From the NCBI GenBank assembly GCA_046295655.1, contig JBKBMT010000069.1, forward strand, positions 1 to 13,620: a stretch of DNA of 13,620 nucleotides. Direction: 5' to 3'. The notes under the pieces are model-generated. The model was not told the origin of the DNA. It did no database searches and saw nothing but the letters and a program-made list of their open reading frames with translations. Below are positions 1-8,905 of the stretch, one piece after another. The position numbers and the translations under genes were made by a program. Every line of letters starts with the position of its first letter. Positions within the stretch are counted from its first letter, which is position 1. The stretch is from JBKBMT01 sp046295655. GTDB taxonomy: Bacteria; Pseudomonadota; Alphaproteobacteria; Rhodobacterales; Rhodobacteraceae.

Positions 1-1
1 C

Positions 2-1450
2 GCGCACGACATCGGGGCGGCCCTGTCCGACGTGCTGGGGGGATTGCGCCTGATTGAAACGGCCGAGGTCGACCCGGCGATCCGCCTGCAGCTTGACCGG
101 GTGCGCGCCGCGGGCGAGTTGCTGGCCAGGCTGGTCGAGGAGGGTCTGGCGGCAATCCCCGGGGCGTCGGACCCGCCTGCGCCCGGCAACGTTCAGCTTG
201 CCCGCCTTGTCGCCGATCTGGCCGCGCGCTGGGGTGCGCGGGCCCGCGGCAAGGCGCTGGAGTTCCGGCTGGATCTGCAGGACGATCTTCCGCCGGTCAT
301 CCTGACGGAGCGGACCGGGCTGGAGCGGAGCCTGTCGAACATCCTTTCCAACGCGGTCAAATACACCGATTCCGGTGCGGTGGAACTGGCCGTGTTCCGG
401 GTCGCGGACGGACGGCTGATCTTCCGGGTCCGCGACGATGGCCCGGGATTCTCGGGCGAGGCGCTGGCGCGGCTGTTCGAATTCGAAGGTCGACCGGGGA
501 ACGCCGACCGGCCGGGCGAGGGGTTGGGGCTCCACATTGCCTGGGAGCAGGCAACACGCGCGGGCGGCGCGCTTGTGGCCCGGAACCGGCCAGAGGGCGG
601 CGCGGAGGTGGTGCTGTCGCTGCCAGCTGATGCCTGCGCCTCGGCAGTGCCGGACGGGGATCTTATGCAGCCGCTGCCGGATCTGAGCCGCATTCGCGTT
701 CTTGTCGCAGAAGACAATCCGACCAACCAGAGGCTGATGGCCACGATGCTGGAACGGATGGGTGCCGAGGTGGAGATGGCAAGCGACGGGATCGAGGCGA
801 TCACCGCGCTGGAACAGGGTCGGTTCGACATTGCGCTGATCGACATCGAGATGCCGCGCCTGACCGGGATCCACGTCATCCGCGCGCTGCGCGCAATGTC
901 CGGACCGCAGGCCGAACTGCCGGTTCTGGCGGTCACGGCCTATGTCATGCGCGCCAATCGCGAGGCGCTGTATGCCGCCGGCGCAGACGGGATCATCGCC
1001 AAGCCGTTCGGCACGCTCGAGGCCTTCGGTGCCGCCATTGCCCGGGCACTGCGCAAGACGGCGCCCGAACCCCAGCTGCCGGTCGACCGCCCCGGCCCGG
1101 ACGCGGTGCGCATGGATCCCGAACGGTTCGACCGCTTGCTGTCCGTCGCCGGTCCCACGACTGCGCGGACGCTGCTCCTCCGTCTGGACGAGGATCTTCG
1201 CCATGCGCGGCGCAAGCTGGCCGCCGCGCGGACCGGCCCTGACTGGGCCGAAATCCGGGCCCAGACCCATGTTCTGATCGCGCTTGCGGGCGCTGTCGGG
1301 GCGCTGCTGCTGCAAAACCGGGCCGAGACCCTGAACGCGATGGCGCACGCGCGGGAAAACGGAACCAGCGCGGCACTGGAAGAGGTTCTTGAACTCCTCG
1401 ATGCGCTGATAGAATTCGTTGCGGCGCAGCAATCTGGGGCAGCGTCATGA
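2..1450 (+). CDS. Hybrid sensor histidine kinase, C-terminal part (5' end outside window)
   Basis: The reading frame is open to the left edge, so the sensory N-terminus is missing; the GTG at 32 is internal. Counting from base 2, residues 2-8 (HDIGAAL) form the H-box with His2 as probable phosphoacceptor. An HATPase domain follows: N-box with Asn117, G1 box DDGPGF at 145-150, G2 box GEGLGL at 172-177. A receiver domain spans about 231-350, with acidic pair Glu237/Asp238, phosphoacceptor Asp281, Thr312 and Lys334. The C-terminal 110 residues resemble an Hpt domain with His423 followed by VLIALAGAVGA. Seen: all these motifs. Known of the family: phosphate passes His-Asp-His to a separate regulator. 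Inferred: the target is the LuxO-like regulator whose ATG overlaps this stop codon (ATGA). The H-box lacks the usual Arg-Thr-Pro, and the Hpt box has Ile-Ala where Lys-Gly is common. The signal sensed is unknown. Confidence 0.9.
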   Translation, partial: AHDIGAALSDVLGGLRLIETAEVDPAIRLQLDRVRAAGELLARLVEEGLAAIPGASDPPAPGNVQLARLVADLAARWGARARGKALEFRLDLQDDLPPVILTERTGLERSLSNILSNAVKYTDSGAVELAVFRVADGRLIFRVRDDGPGFSGEALARLFEFEGRPGNADRPGEGLGLHIAWEQATRAGGALVARNRPEGGAEVVLSLPADACASAVPDGDLMQPLPDLSRIRVLVAEDNPTNQRLMATMLERMGAEVEMASDGIEAITALEQGRFDIALIDIEMPRLTGIHVIRALRAMSGPQAELPVLAVTAYVMRANREALYAAGADGIIAKPFGTLEAFGAAIARALRKTAPEPQLPVDRPGPDAVRMDPERFDRLLSVAGPTTARTLLLRLDEDLRHARRKLAAARTGPDWAEIRAQTHVLIALAGAVGALLLQNRAETLNAMAHARENGTSAALEEVLELLDALIEFVAAQQSGAAS

Positions 1451-2835
1451 GCACCGGTTCGGTCCTGCTGATCGAGGACACGCCCTCGCTCCAGCTCGTC
1501 TACCGGGCCGTGCTGGAATCAGCGGGCCACCGCGTCACCCTCGCGGGAACCGCCGCGGATGGGCTTACGGCCTGGCAGAAGCATGATCCGGATGTGATTC
1601 TGCTGGACCTCATGCTGCCCGACCGTGACGGGCTTGTGTTGATGCGCGAGATGGTGGCGGTTCGACCCGAGACGCCGGTCGTGGTGATCACGTCGAACGG
1701 ATCCATCAACAAGGCGGTCGAGGCGATGCGGGCCGGCGCCCACGACTTCTTGGTGAAACCCTTCGACGAGACACGGTTCCTGAAGGCCGTCGAGAATGCG
1801 CTGCGCGGTCGCGGTCGAGGCGGCCGAGGGCGGATGCAGGATCTGCAGACCGCACCGGCCATCGCCGGTTTCGAGGGCGTCTCGCCGCCGATGCAGCAGG
1901 TGATGTCCAAGATCCGTTCGGTCGCAGGCTCGATGGCCACGGTGTTCATCACCGGCGAAAGCGGCACCGGCAAGGAACTCTGCGCCCAGGCGGTGCACGA
2001 CCTGAGCCCCCGGTCTCGGGGGCCGTTCATCGCGCTCAACTGCGGCGCGATTCCTCCGGACCTTCTCGAATCCGAAGTCTTCGGACATGTCCGCGGATCG
2101 TTCACCGGGGCGATCAGCGACAAGCCCGGCGCGGCACTTGCCGCAGACGGCGGCACCCTGTTTCTGGACGAGATCTGCGAGATGGATCTCGCATTGCAGC
2201 CGAAGTTGCTACGTTTCCTTCAGACCTCGACCGTGACCCCCGTGGGCGCGACCAAGCCGCGCAAGGTCGACGTGCGCATCGTCTGCGCGACGAACCGCGA
2301 CCCACTGGAGGAAGTGCGGCGCGGCAGCTTCCGCGAGGATCTGTACTATCGGTTGTTCGTGGTCCCGATCCACATGCCGCCCTTGCGCGACCGGGGCACC
2401 GACGTGATCGAGATCGCCCGGTCGGCGCTCAGACGCTTCGCGGCCGAGGAAGGCCGGTCCTTCACGGACCTCGACAGCGAGGTGGAGGCGCTGTTTCGGC
2501 AGCTCCCCTGGCCGGGAAACATCCGGCAGTTGCTGAACGTGATCCGCAACGTGGTTGTGTTGCACGATGCGCCCCTGGTCACGCGCGCCATGCTGCCGCC
2601 GGCGCTGACCGATCTTCGGCCGCCCCCTGCAGACCCGGCAATTGCCCGGCCAACCCAAAGCGCTGCCGCTTCGGGACCGGACCTGTTTGCCGGCAAGACG
2701 CTGGCCGAGATCGAGCGGCTGGCGATCGAAGCGGCTGTTGTCCGCAACGCCGGCTCTATCCCGCGCGCCGCCCGCGAACTCGGGGTGGCGCCCTCCACGC
2801 TGTATCGCAAGCTGGACCGGAGCAGCCCCGGCTGA
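1447..2835 (+). CDS. LuxO-like sigma-54-dependent response regulator
   Basis: A 462-residue NtrC-family activator. The N-terminal receiver has Glu10/Asp11, phosphoacceptor Asp54, Thr82 and Lys104. The AAA+ domain has Walker A GESGTGKE (170-177), a sigma-54 contact loop GSFTGA (217-222) in place of the usual GAFTGA, Walker B GGTLFLDE (235-242), and the FREDLYYRL (295-303) and WPGNIRQL (355-362) motifs. A Fis-type helix-turn-helix ends the protein (about 419-457). The stretches around DEICEMDL and CATNRDP closely resemble Vibrio LuxO as I remember it. It should drive RNA polymerase with RpoN at -24/-12 promoters when phosphorylated. The start overlaps the kinase stop by 4 bp, which suggests translational coupling and a shared phosphorelay. 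Targets are not visible: I found no -24/-12 promoter in the intergenic regions here. The name luxO is avoided because a quorum-sensing role is not shown. Confidence 0.93.
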   Translation: MSTGSVLLIEDTPSLQLVYRAVLESAGHRVTLAGTAADGLTAWQKHDPDVILLDLMLPDRDGLVLMREMVAVRPETPVVVITSNGSINKAVEAMRAGAHDFLVKPFDETRFLKAVENALRGRGRGGRGRMQDLQTAPAIAGFEGVSPPMQQVMSKIRSVAGSMATVFITGESGTGKELCAQAVHDLSPRSRGPFIALNCGAIPPDLLESEVFGHVRGSFTGAISDKPGAALAADGGTLFLDEICEMDLALQPKLLRFLQTSTVTPVGATKPRKVDVRIVCATNRDPLEEVRRGSFREDLYYRLFVVPIHMPPLRDRGTDVIEIARSALRRFAAEEGRSFTDLDSEVEALFRQLPWPGNIRQLLNVIRNVVVLHDAPLVTRAMLPPALTDLRPPPADPAIARPTQSAAASGPDLFAGKTLAEIERLAIEAAVVRNAGSIPRAARELGVAPSTLYRKLDRSSPG

Positions 2836-2853
2836 TCCCGAAGGACGCGCCTC

Positions 2854-2870
2854 GCGGCCGATCCGGCCGC
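2854..2870 (+). terminator. Hairpin after the LuxO-like gene
   Basis: GCGGCCG and CGGCCGC form a perfect 7-bp stem around the loop ATC, 18 bp past the stop codon of the response regulator. No T-run follows, so it would be an atypical terminator or a stabilising 3' structure. In such GC-rich DNA short GC stems also arise by chance. Confidence 0.35.
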
Positions 2871-2954
2871 CGGGACATCGGCGCGAAAGATCGGCCGCCG
2901 CGTAACGACATGACAAGGCAGAGCGTTCGCGGCGGACCGGTGCCGACACGGAAA

Positions 2955-2976
2955 CGGCGGGGTTCCTGCCCCGCCG
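2955..2976 (-). terminator. Probable intrinsic terminator of the atpHAGDC operon
   Basis: CGGCGGGG (2955-2962) and CCCCGCCG (2969-2976) form a perfect 8-bp stem with a 6-base loop. On the minus strand the stem is followed by TTTCC, a short U-run, about 24 bp after the atpC stop codon. On the plus strand no T-run follows, so it fits the atp operon rather than the convergent regulator gene. Confidence 0.6.
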
Positions 2977-3000
2977 CCTGAGAAACGGTTCCGCCGCCTG

Positions 3001-3399
3001 TCAGCCCCGAATGGCTGCCTTGAGCATCTGGAAATCCGCAACCCGCTTGTCGGCTGCTGCCCTGGAATCGGCGCTGGCGCGGCCTGCGGCCTCCTGCGCG
3101 GCGGCGATCAGGCCGTCAAGGAAAGCGGCATCAGCCTCGGCGACCGGCACCGCCTGTTCGGCCAGCACCGATGTCGCCTGAGCCGTGATCTCGGCGAAAC
3201 CGCCGGTCACCACATAGTCCTGGCTGCCGGACGGCGCGACCACCCGAAGGATGCCGGGCCGCAGCGTGGTGATGGTGGGGGCGTGCCCCTCCATCGCTGT
3301 CAGATCACCCTCGGCGCCGGGGATCTGGACCTCTGTCGCCGCGAGCGAGGCAAGCCGTCGCTCGGGACTGACCAGGTCGAATTGCAGGGTTCCGGCCAT
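3001..3399 (-). CDS. atpC: ATP synthase F1 subunit epsilon
   Basis: A 132-residue epsilon subunit, part of the central rotor stalk; it couples gamma to the F0 c-ring and can inhibit ATP hydrolysis. Seen: an N-terminal beta-sandwich domain with the family stretch GAEGDLTAMEGHAP (28-41) and GGFAEI (66-71), then an Ala-rich helical C-terminus (about 88-132) of the kind that forms the helical hairpin. The start is supported by a G-rich Shine-Dalgarno (AAGGGGG) just upstream. It is the last gene of the operon, 9 bp after atpD, and is followed by a probable terminator. Length and motifs are normal. Confidence 0.96.
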   Translation of the reverse strand: MAGTLQFDLVSPERRLASLAATEVQIPGAEGDLTAMEGHAPTITTLRPGILRVVAPSGSQDYVVTGGFAEITAQATSVLAEQAVPVAEADAAFLDGLIAAAQEAAGRASADSRAAADKRVADFQMLKAAIRG

Positions 3400-3408
3400 G
3401 TCGCCCCC

Positions 3409-4830
3409 TTATGCCGCCGCCGCCAGGCGTTCGGCCTTGGCCACCACCTCGTCGATATCGCCGACCATGTAGAAGGCGGCCTCGGGCAGGTGGTCGTAGT
3501 CGCCGGCGACCACGGCCTTGAACGAGGCGATGGTCTTCTCCAGCGGCACCTGCACCCCGTCCGAACCGGTGAACACCTTGGCCACGTCGAAGGGTTGCGA
3601 GAGGAAGCGCTGGATCTTCCGGGCACGGGCCACCGTCAGCTTGTCCTCTTCCGACAGTTCGTCCATCCCGAGGATCGCGATGATGTCCTGCAGCGACTTG
3701 TAGCGCTGGAGGATGCCCTGCACGTCGCGGGCGACCTGATAGTGTTCCTCGCCCACCACCTGCGGATCGAGGATCCGGCTGGTCGAATCGAGCGGGTCCA
3801 CCGCCGGATAGATGCCAAGTTCCGAGATCGCGCGCGACAGCACGGTGGTGGCGTCGAGGTGCGCGAAGGACGTGGCGGGGGCCGGGTCGGTCAGGTCATC
3901 GGCCGGAACGTAGATGGCCTGGACGCTGGTGATCGAGCCGTTCTTGGTCGAGGTGATGCGCTCCTGCAGGGCGCCCATGTCGGTGGCGAGCGTCGGCTGA
4001 TAGCCCACGGCGGACGGGATGCGGCCCAGAAGCGCCGACACCTCGGACCCGGCTTGCGTGAAGCGGAAGATGTTGTCCACGAAGAACAGAACGTCGGTCC
4101 CCGACTGGTCGCGGAACTGCTCGGCCAGCGTCAGGCCGGTCAGCGCGACGCGGGCGCGGGCGCCCGGCGGCTCGTTCATCTGGCCATAGACCAGCGCCAC
4201 CTTCGATTCCTCGAGGTTGTCGATGTTGATGACGCCCGATTCGATGAACTCGTGGTAGAGGTCGTTGCCCTCGCGCGTCCGCTCGCCCACGCCGGCGAAG
4301 ACCGAATAGCCCGAGTGCACCTTGGCGATGTTGTTGATCAGCTCCTGGATCAGCACGGTCTTGCCCACGCCGGCACCGCCGAACAGGCCGATCTTGCCGC
4401 CCTTGGCATAGGGGGCAAGCAGGTCGATGACCTTGATGCCGGTGACAAGGATCGCCGATTCCGTCGCCTGGGCGGCGAAGTCGGGGGCGGGTTGGTGGAT
4501 GGCGCGGGCCTCGGCCGCGGCCACGGGGCCTTTCTCGTCGATCGGCTCGCCGACGACGTTCAGGATGCGGCCCAGCGTGCCGTTGCCCACCGGAACCGAG
4601 ATCGGACCGCCGGTATCGGTGACGGCCTGGCCGCGCACCAGACCCTCGGTCGCATCCATGGCAATGGTGCGCACGGTGTTCTCGCCGAGGTGCTGGGCGA
4701 CCTCCAGAACCAGCCGCTTGCCGTTGTTCTCGGTCTCCAGCGCATTGAGGATGGCCGGCAGCGCCCCGTCGAACTGAACGTCCACGACGGCGCCGATGAC
4801 CTGCGTGACCTTGCCTGTTGCCTTTGCCAT
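3409..4830 (-). CDS. atpD: ATP synthase F1 subunit beta
   Basis: The 473-residue catalytic subunit, three copies per F1, making ATP from ADP and phosphate on the cytoplasmic side of the inner membrane (or on photosynthetic membranes, if the organism is phototrophic). Seen: P-loop GGAGVGKT (151-158), catalytic Glu183 within GERTREGND, Walker B ending at Asp252 in FFVDN, the family signature PAVDPLDSTSR (342-352), and DELSEED (390-396), the lever that contacts gamma. All key residues are present, so it should be active. The start ATG has GGAGA 7 bases upstream. It lies 18 bp after atpG and 9 bp before atpC, consistent with one polycistronic mRNA. Confidence 0.98.
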   Translation of the reverse strand: MAKATGKVTQVIGAVVDVQFDGALPAILNALETENNGKRLVLEVAQHLGENTVRTIAMDATEGLVRGQAVTDTGGPISVPVGNGTLGRILNVVGEPIDEKGPVAAAEARAIHQPAPDFAAQATESAILVTGIKVIDLLAPYAKGGKIGLFGGAGVGKTVLIQELINNIAKVHSGYSVFAGVGERTREGNDLYHEFIESGVINIDNLEESKVALVYGQMNEPPGARARVALTGLTLAEQFRDQSGTDVLFFVDNIFRFTQAGSEVSALLGRIPSAVGYQPTLATDMGALQERITSTKNGSITSVQAIYVPADDLTDPAPATSFAHLDATTVLSRAISELGIYPAVDPLDSTSRILDPQVVGEEHYQVARDVQGILQRYKSLQDIIAILGMDELSEEDKLTVARARKIQRFLSQPFDVAKVFTGSDGVQVPLEKTIASFKAVVAGDYDHLPEAAFYMVGDIDEVVAKAERLAAAA

Positions 4831-4848
4831 GTGGTGTCTCCGGTTTCG

Positions 4849-5718
4849 TCAGAGCGCCTCGGCGCCCGAGATGATTTCGATGAGTTCCTTGGTGATCGCA
4901 GCCTGCCGCGAGCGGTTGTACTGGATCGTCAGCTTGTTGATCATGTCGCCCGCATTGCGCGTCGCGTTGTCCATTGCGGTCATCCGCGCGCCCTGTTCCG
5001 AGGCGCCGTTTTCAAGCAGCGCCGTGAAGATCTGGGTCGCCACGCCGCGCGGCAGCAGATCGTCAAGTATCGCCTCCTCGGACGGTTCGTAGTCATAGAG
5101 CCCGCCCGTGGCCGCCCCATCCTCGAACGTGGCCGGGATCACCTGTTTCATGGTCGGGACCTGCGCGATCACCGACTGGAAGCGGTTGTAGAAGATCGTC
5201 GCCACGTCGAATTCGCCGGCATCGAAGCGCCGAAGGATGTCGGCCGCAATCGCCTGCGCCTCGGCATAGCCGACGCGCTTGACCTCGCTCAGATCGACAT
5301 GGCCGACGAAGTGATCGGCGAGGTCCCGTTTGAGCTGTTCGCGGCCCTTCTTTCCGACCGTCAGGATCTTCACCGTCTTGCCCTGGCCGATCAGCTTCTG
5401 CGCCTGGTAGCGCGCGATCTTGACGATGGACGAGTTGAAGCCACCGCACAGTCCACGCTCGGAAGTCATCACGACCAGCAGATGCACGCGGTCCTGTCCG
5501 GTGCCTGCCAGCAGGCGGGGCGCGCTGTCGGAGCCCGAGACGCCCGAGGCAAGCCCGGCCATCACGGCATTCATCCGCTCGGCATAGGGGCGCGCAGCCT
5601 CGGCCGCCTCCTGCGCCCGGCGCAGCTTGGCGGCGGCGACCATCTGCATCGCCTTGGTGATCTTCCGCGTGTTCCTGACGCTTCCGATCCGGTTCTTCAG
5701 ATCCTTGAGGCTCGGCAT
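4849..5718 (-). CDS. atpG: ATP synthase F1 subunit gamma
   Basis: The 289-residue rotor shaft of F1. Seen: the N-terminal coiled-coil helix beginning MPSLKDLKNRI, with the ITKAMQMVAAAKLRRA segment (20-35); the conserved SERGLCGGFN stretch (86-95); and the C-terminal helix with YNRSRQAAITKELIEI, which carries the classic gamma signature and pairs with the N-terminal helix. Length is normal. A strong AGGAGG Shine-Dalgarno sits a few bases upstream of the ATG. It is placed between atpA (22-bp gap) and atpD (18-bp gap), the standard order. Confidence 0.97.
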   Translation of the reverse strand: MPSLKDLKNRIGSVRNTRKITKAMQMVAAAKLRRAQEAAEAARPYAERMNAVMAGLASGVSGSDSAPRLLAGTGQDRVHLLVVMTSERGLCGGFNSSIVKIARYQAQKLIGQGKTVKILTVGKKGREQLKRDLADHFVGHVDLSEVKRVGYAEAQAIAADILRRFDAGEFDVATIFYNRFQSVIAQVPTMKQVIPATFEDGAATGGLYDYEPSEEAILDDLLPRGVATQIFTALLENGASEQGARMTAMDNATRNAGDMINKLTIQYNRSRQAAITKELIEIISGAEAL

Positions 5719-5740
5719 GCGCTATCCTCCTGCTTCGCCC

Positions 5741-7278
<1,538 letters not shown>

Positions 7279-7279
<1 letters not shown>

Positions 7280-7839
7280 TATCGGACCTCTTTCATGGCA
7301 TTCTGCATGGCAGCAAGCTTCGAGCGGATCGAGGTGTCGATCATCTTCGAGCCCACCTTCACGACAAGACCCCCGATGAGGCTTTCATCGACGGTCGCGT
7401 CCAGTTTCACGGTCTTGCCGACCCTCTCCTTGAGGGTGGCGGAAAGCGACCTGATCTCGGCGGCGGTCAGCTTGCGGGCGCTCGTCACCTCGGCCGCCAC
7501 CTCACCCTTCTCCTCGGCGATGCGGGCGCGCAGGTCGGCAAGGAGCTGCGGCAGCACGAAAAGGCGGCGTTTCGCCCCCATCAGCGCAAGCGTGTTCGAA
7601 ACCAGGCTCGACAGACCCATCCGCTCGGCCACGGCGGCCATTGCGCGGGCCTGGTCGTCGCGGGACAGCACCGGCGACGCGATCATGTCGCGCAGCGGCG
7701 CGCTGGCCTCCAGCGCCGCGGACAGCGCCTCCACGTCGCCCTCCAGCGTCTTGAGCCCCTTGGATTCCTTGGCGAGTTCGAAAAGCGCGGCAGCATAGCG
7801 CGAGGCGATACCGGCCGAGATCGATGCAGGTTCGGACAC
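7279..7839 (-). CDS. atpH: ATP synthase F1 subunit delta
   Basis: A 186-residue delta subunit (OSCP homologue) that ties the F1 head to the F0 b-stalk. Seen: the N-terminal helix motif SRYAAALFELA (13-23) and the C-terminal signature from DESLIGGLVVKVGSKMID onward (151-168). The frame is open further upstream to an ATG at 7917, but I chose the GTG at 7839. It gives the usual family N-terminus (SEPASISAGIASRYA), has GAAGGG 5 bases upstream, and the extra 26 residues look like untranslated sequence rich in Cys and Arg. First gene of the operon, so a promoter should lie upstream. Confidence 0.95.
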
Positions 7840-8092
7840 GTCAGCCCTTCCGTTGAACTGGCTGCACCACCGCGGCAGGATGCAGCCCGACCCGAGGCGC
7901 AGGCGGCATGCCCGCACCGGATTTTCGCGGCGTCTCTAGCAGAGCGCCGAACGTGCCGCAACCGCCTTGGTCGCAGAGTCGTGAAGCCATTTTTCGGGTT
8001 TCCCGGACCGTTAGCGCTGCACTGCGGCAGATGCGACCATCCGCCGCCGGGTCAATCCGCAACAATGCGCGATCAGGGAATCACCTGCCCCT
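7840..8092 (-). promoter_or_regulatory. Leader and probable promoter region of the atp operon
   Basis: This 253-bp gap between the methyltransferase-like gene and atpH has no convincing gene. A TTGACC element (minus strand, bases 8055-8050) matches the sigma-70 -35 consensus in five of six positions, but no good -10 lies 16-18 bp further. A weaker pair is TTGCGG then TAGAGA with a 17-bp spacer (minus strand, around 7959-7931). The operon could also be read from the methyltransferase gene upstream. The promoter location is inferred, not seen clearly. Confidence 0.35.
7845..7850 (-). promoter_or_regulatory. Shine-Dalgarno that fixes the atpH GTG start
   Basis: On the minus strand GAAGGG is followed by CTGAC and then GTG. 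The good spacing supports GTG at 7839 over the upstream ATG at 7917. Confidence 0.7.
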
Positions 8093-8842
8093 TCACCCGG
8101 GTTCGGGCATCGGACGGCCGCCGACCCCTTCGAGCACGCGCAGCGGCCGCGTCACGACAGCGCCGAGCCCGCCGCGGGTGGGTGCCCAGACCTGGCGGGC
8201 CGCCTCGACCAGCAGCACCCCCCCCGCGCGCCACGGCATCACCCGCCGCCCCGTTCGTTCCCAGAAATCGGCGGTGCGCAACCAGAACCGTGTCTCGCGC
8301 GGCGGGAAGAACAGCGCCGAGACCGAGCGCTCGGCAACGAATCCGTGTCGCTTCAGTTGCGCTTCCAGCTGCCCGGGGCTGTAGGGCCGGCCGAAGCCGA
8401 ACGGCGTTCCGTCGCCGCGCGACCAGAGGCCGGCGCGATTCGGAACGATGAACAGCGCACGCCCCGCATCCGACAGGACGCGGGCAACCTCGTCCAGCAA
8501 CGCAGCGGGGTTTTCAGATGTCTCGAGCCCGTGCATGACCACCAGCCGGTCCACGGATCCGGTCGCGACCGGCCAGTTGGTCTCGGCGGTCAGGACACAG
8601 ACCGACGGCAGGCCCGCCGGCCAGGGCATCACGCCCTGTTGTCCGGGCATCAGCCCGATCACCCGCCGCGCCTCGGCCAGATAGGGGCGCAGCAGCGGCA
8701 CCGCAAAGCCGAAGCCCGCCACCGTCTCGCCTGCGGCCGGCGGCCAGAGCCCCGTGACCTGGTCACGGATCGCCTTCTGCGCCGCCCGCCCGAGCCGGGT
8801 GCGGTAGTAGAAGTTCCGCAGGTCGATCACGTCCAGATGCAT
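8093..8842 (-). CDS. Putative class I SAM-dependent methyltransferase
   Basis: A 249-residue cytoplasmic protein with a degenerate Rossmann methyltransferase fold of the Methyltransf_11 type. Seen: a glycine-rich motif-I-like stretch VAGFGFAVP (41-49); a motif like the post-II acidic region, SVDRLVVMHGLE (96-107); LLDEVARVLSDAGRALFIVPN (115-135), which matches the helix and strand after it in this family (RVL.pGG.l.i..pN); and a C-terminal 'GGVLLVEAARQVWAP' stretch typical of the last strand. The glycine motif is less canonical than the usual GxGxG, so substrate and even activity are open. I chose the ATG at 8842 because the frame continues upstream only as antisense to gloB. It diverges from gloB across 63 bp, and such a pairing may reflect shared regulation. 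Confidence is good for the gene, moderate for the function. Confidence 0.8.
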   Translation of the reverse strand: MHLDVIDLRNFYYRTRLGRAAQKAIRDQVTGLWPPAAGETVAGFGFAVPLLRPYLAEARRVIGLMPGQQGVMPWPAGLPSVCVLTAETNWPVATGSVDRLVVMHGLETSENPAALLDEVARVLSDAGRALFIVPNRAGLWSRGDGTPFGFGRPYSPGQLEAQLKRHGFVAERSVSALFFPPRETRFWLRTADFWERTGRRVMPWRAGGVLLVEAARQVWAPTRGGLGAVVTRPLRVLEGVGGRPMPEPG

Positions 8843-8865
8843 TGCACCCCGGGGCGGCGCGGGCG

Positions 8866-8883
8866 ATGTTCGGTCCCGAACAT
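8866..8883. promoter_or_regulatory. Perfect inverted repeat between divergent genes, candidate operator
   Basis: ATGTTCGG and CCGAACAT form a perfect 8-bp inverted repeat around TC, centred in the 63-bp region between the methyltransferase-like gene and gloB. It overlaps weak -10-like elements for both directions: GATGTT at 8865-8870, 17 bp after TTGCAC at 8842-8847, for gloB; and TATGTT on the minus strand (8884-8879) for the other gene. Such placement suits a dimeric regulator controlling both genes. The GTTC and GAAC half-sites are inverted, unlike the direct-repeat GTTC-N7-GTTC box known for alphaproteobacterial LexA. The binding protein is unknown. Confidence 0.5.
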
Positions 8884-8905
8884 ACCGCGAAACAGGAGTT
8901 TGGCC

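Noticed and set aside
2836..3000. A Qrr-like small RNA gene next to the LuxO-like regulator.
   Set aside because: No -24/-12 sigma-54 promoter and no U-rich terminator on the plus strand were found; the hairpins are explained as ends of convergent units.
7840..7917. N-terminal extension of atpH from an ATG at 7917.
   Set aside because: The extra 26 residues do not look like a delta subunit, and the GTG at 7839 has a well-placed Shine-Dalgarno.
8866..8883. The palindrome as a LexA (SOS) box.
   Set aside because: Alphaproteobacterial LexA boxes are direct repeats of GTTC spaced by 7; here the half-sites are inverted with a spacing of 6.
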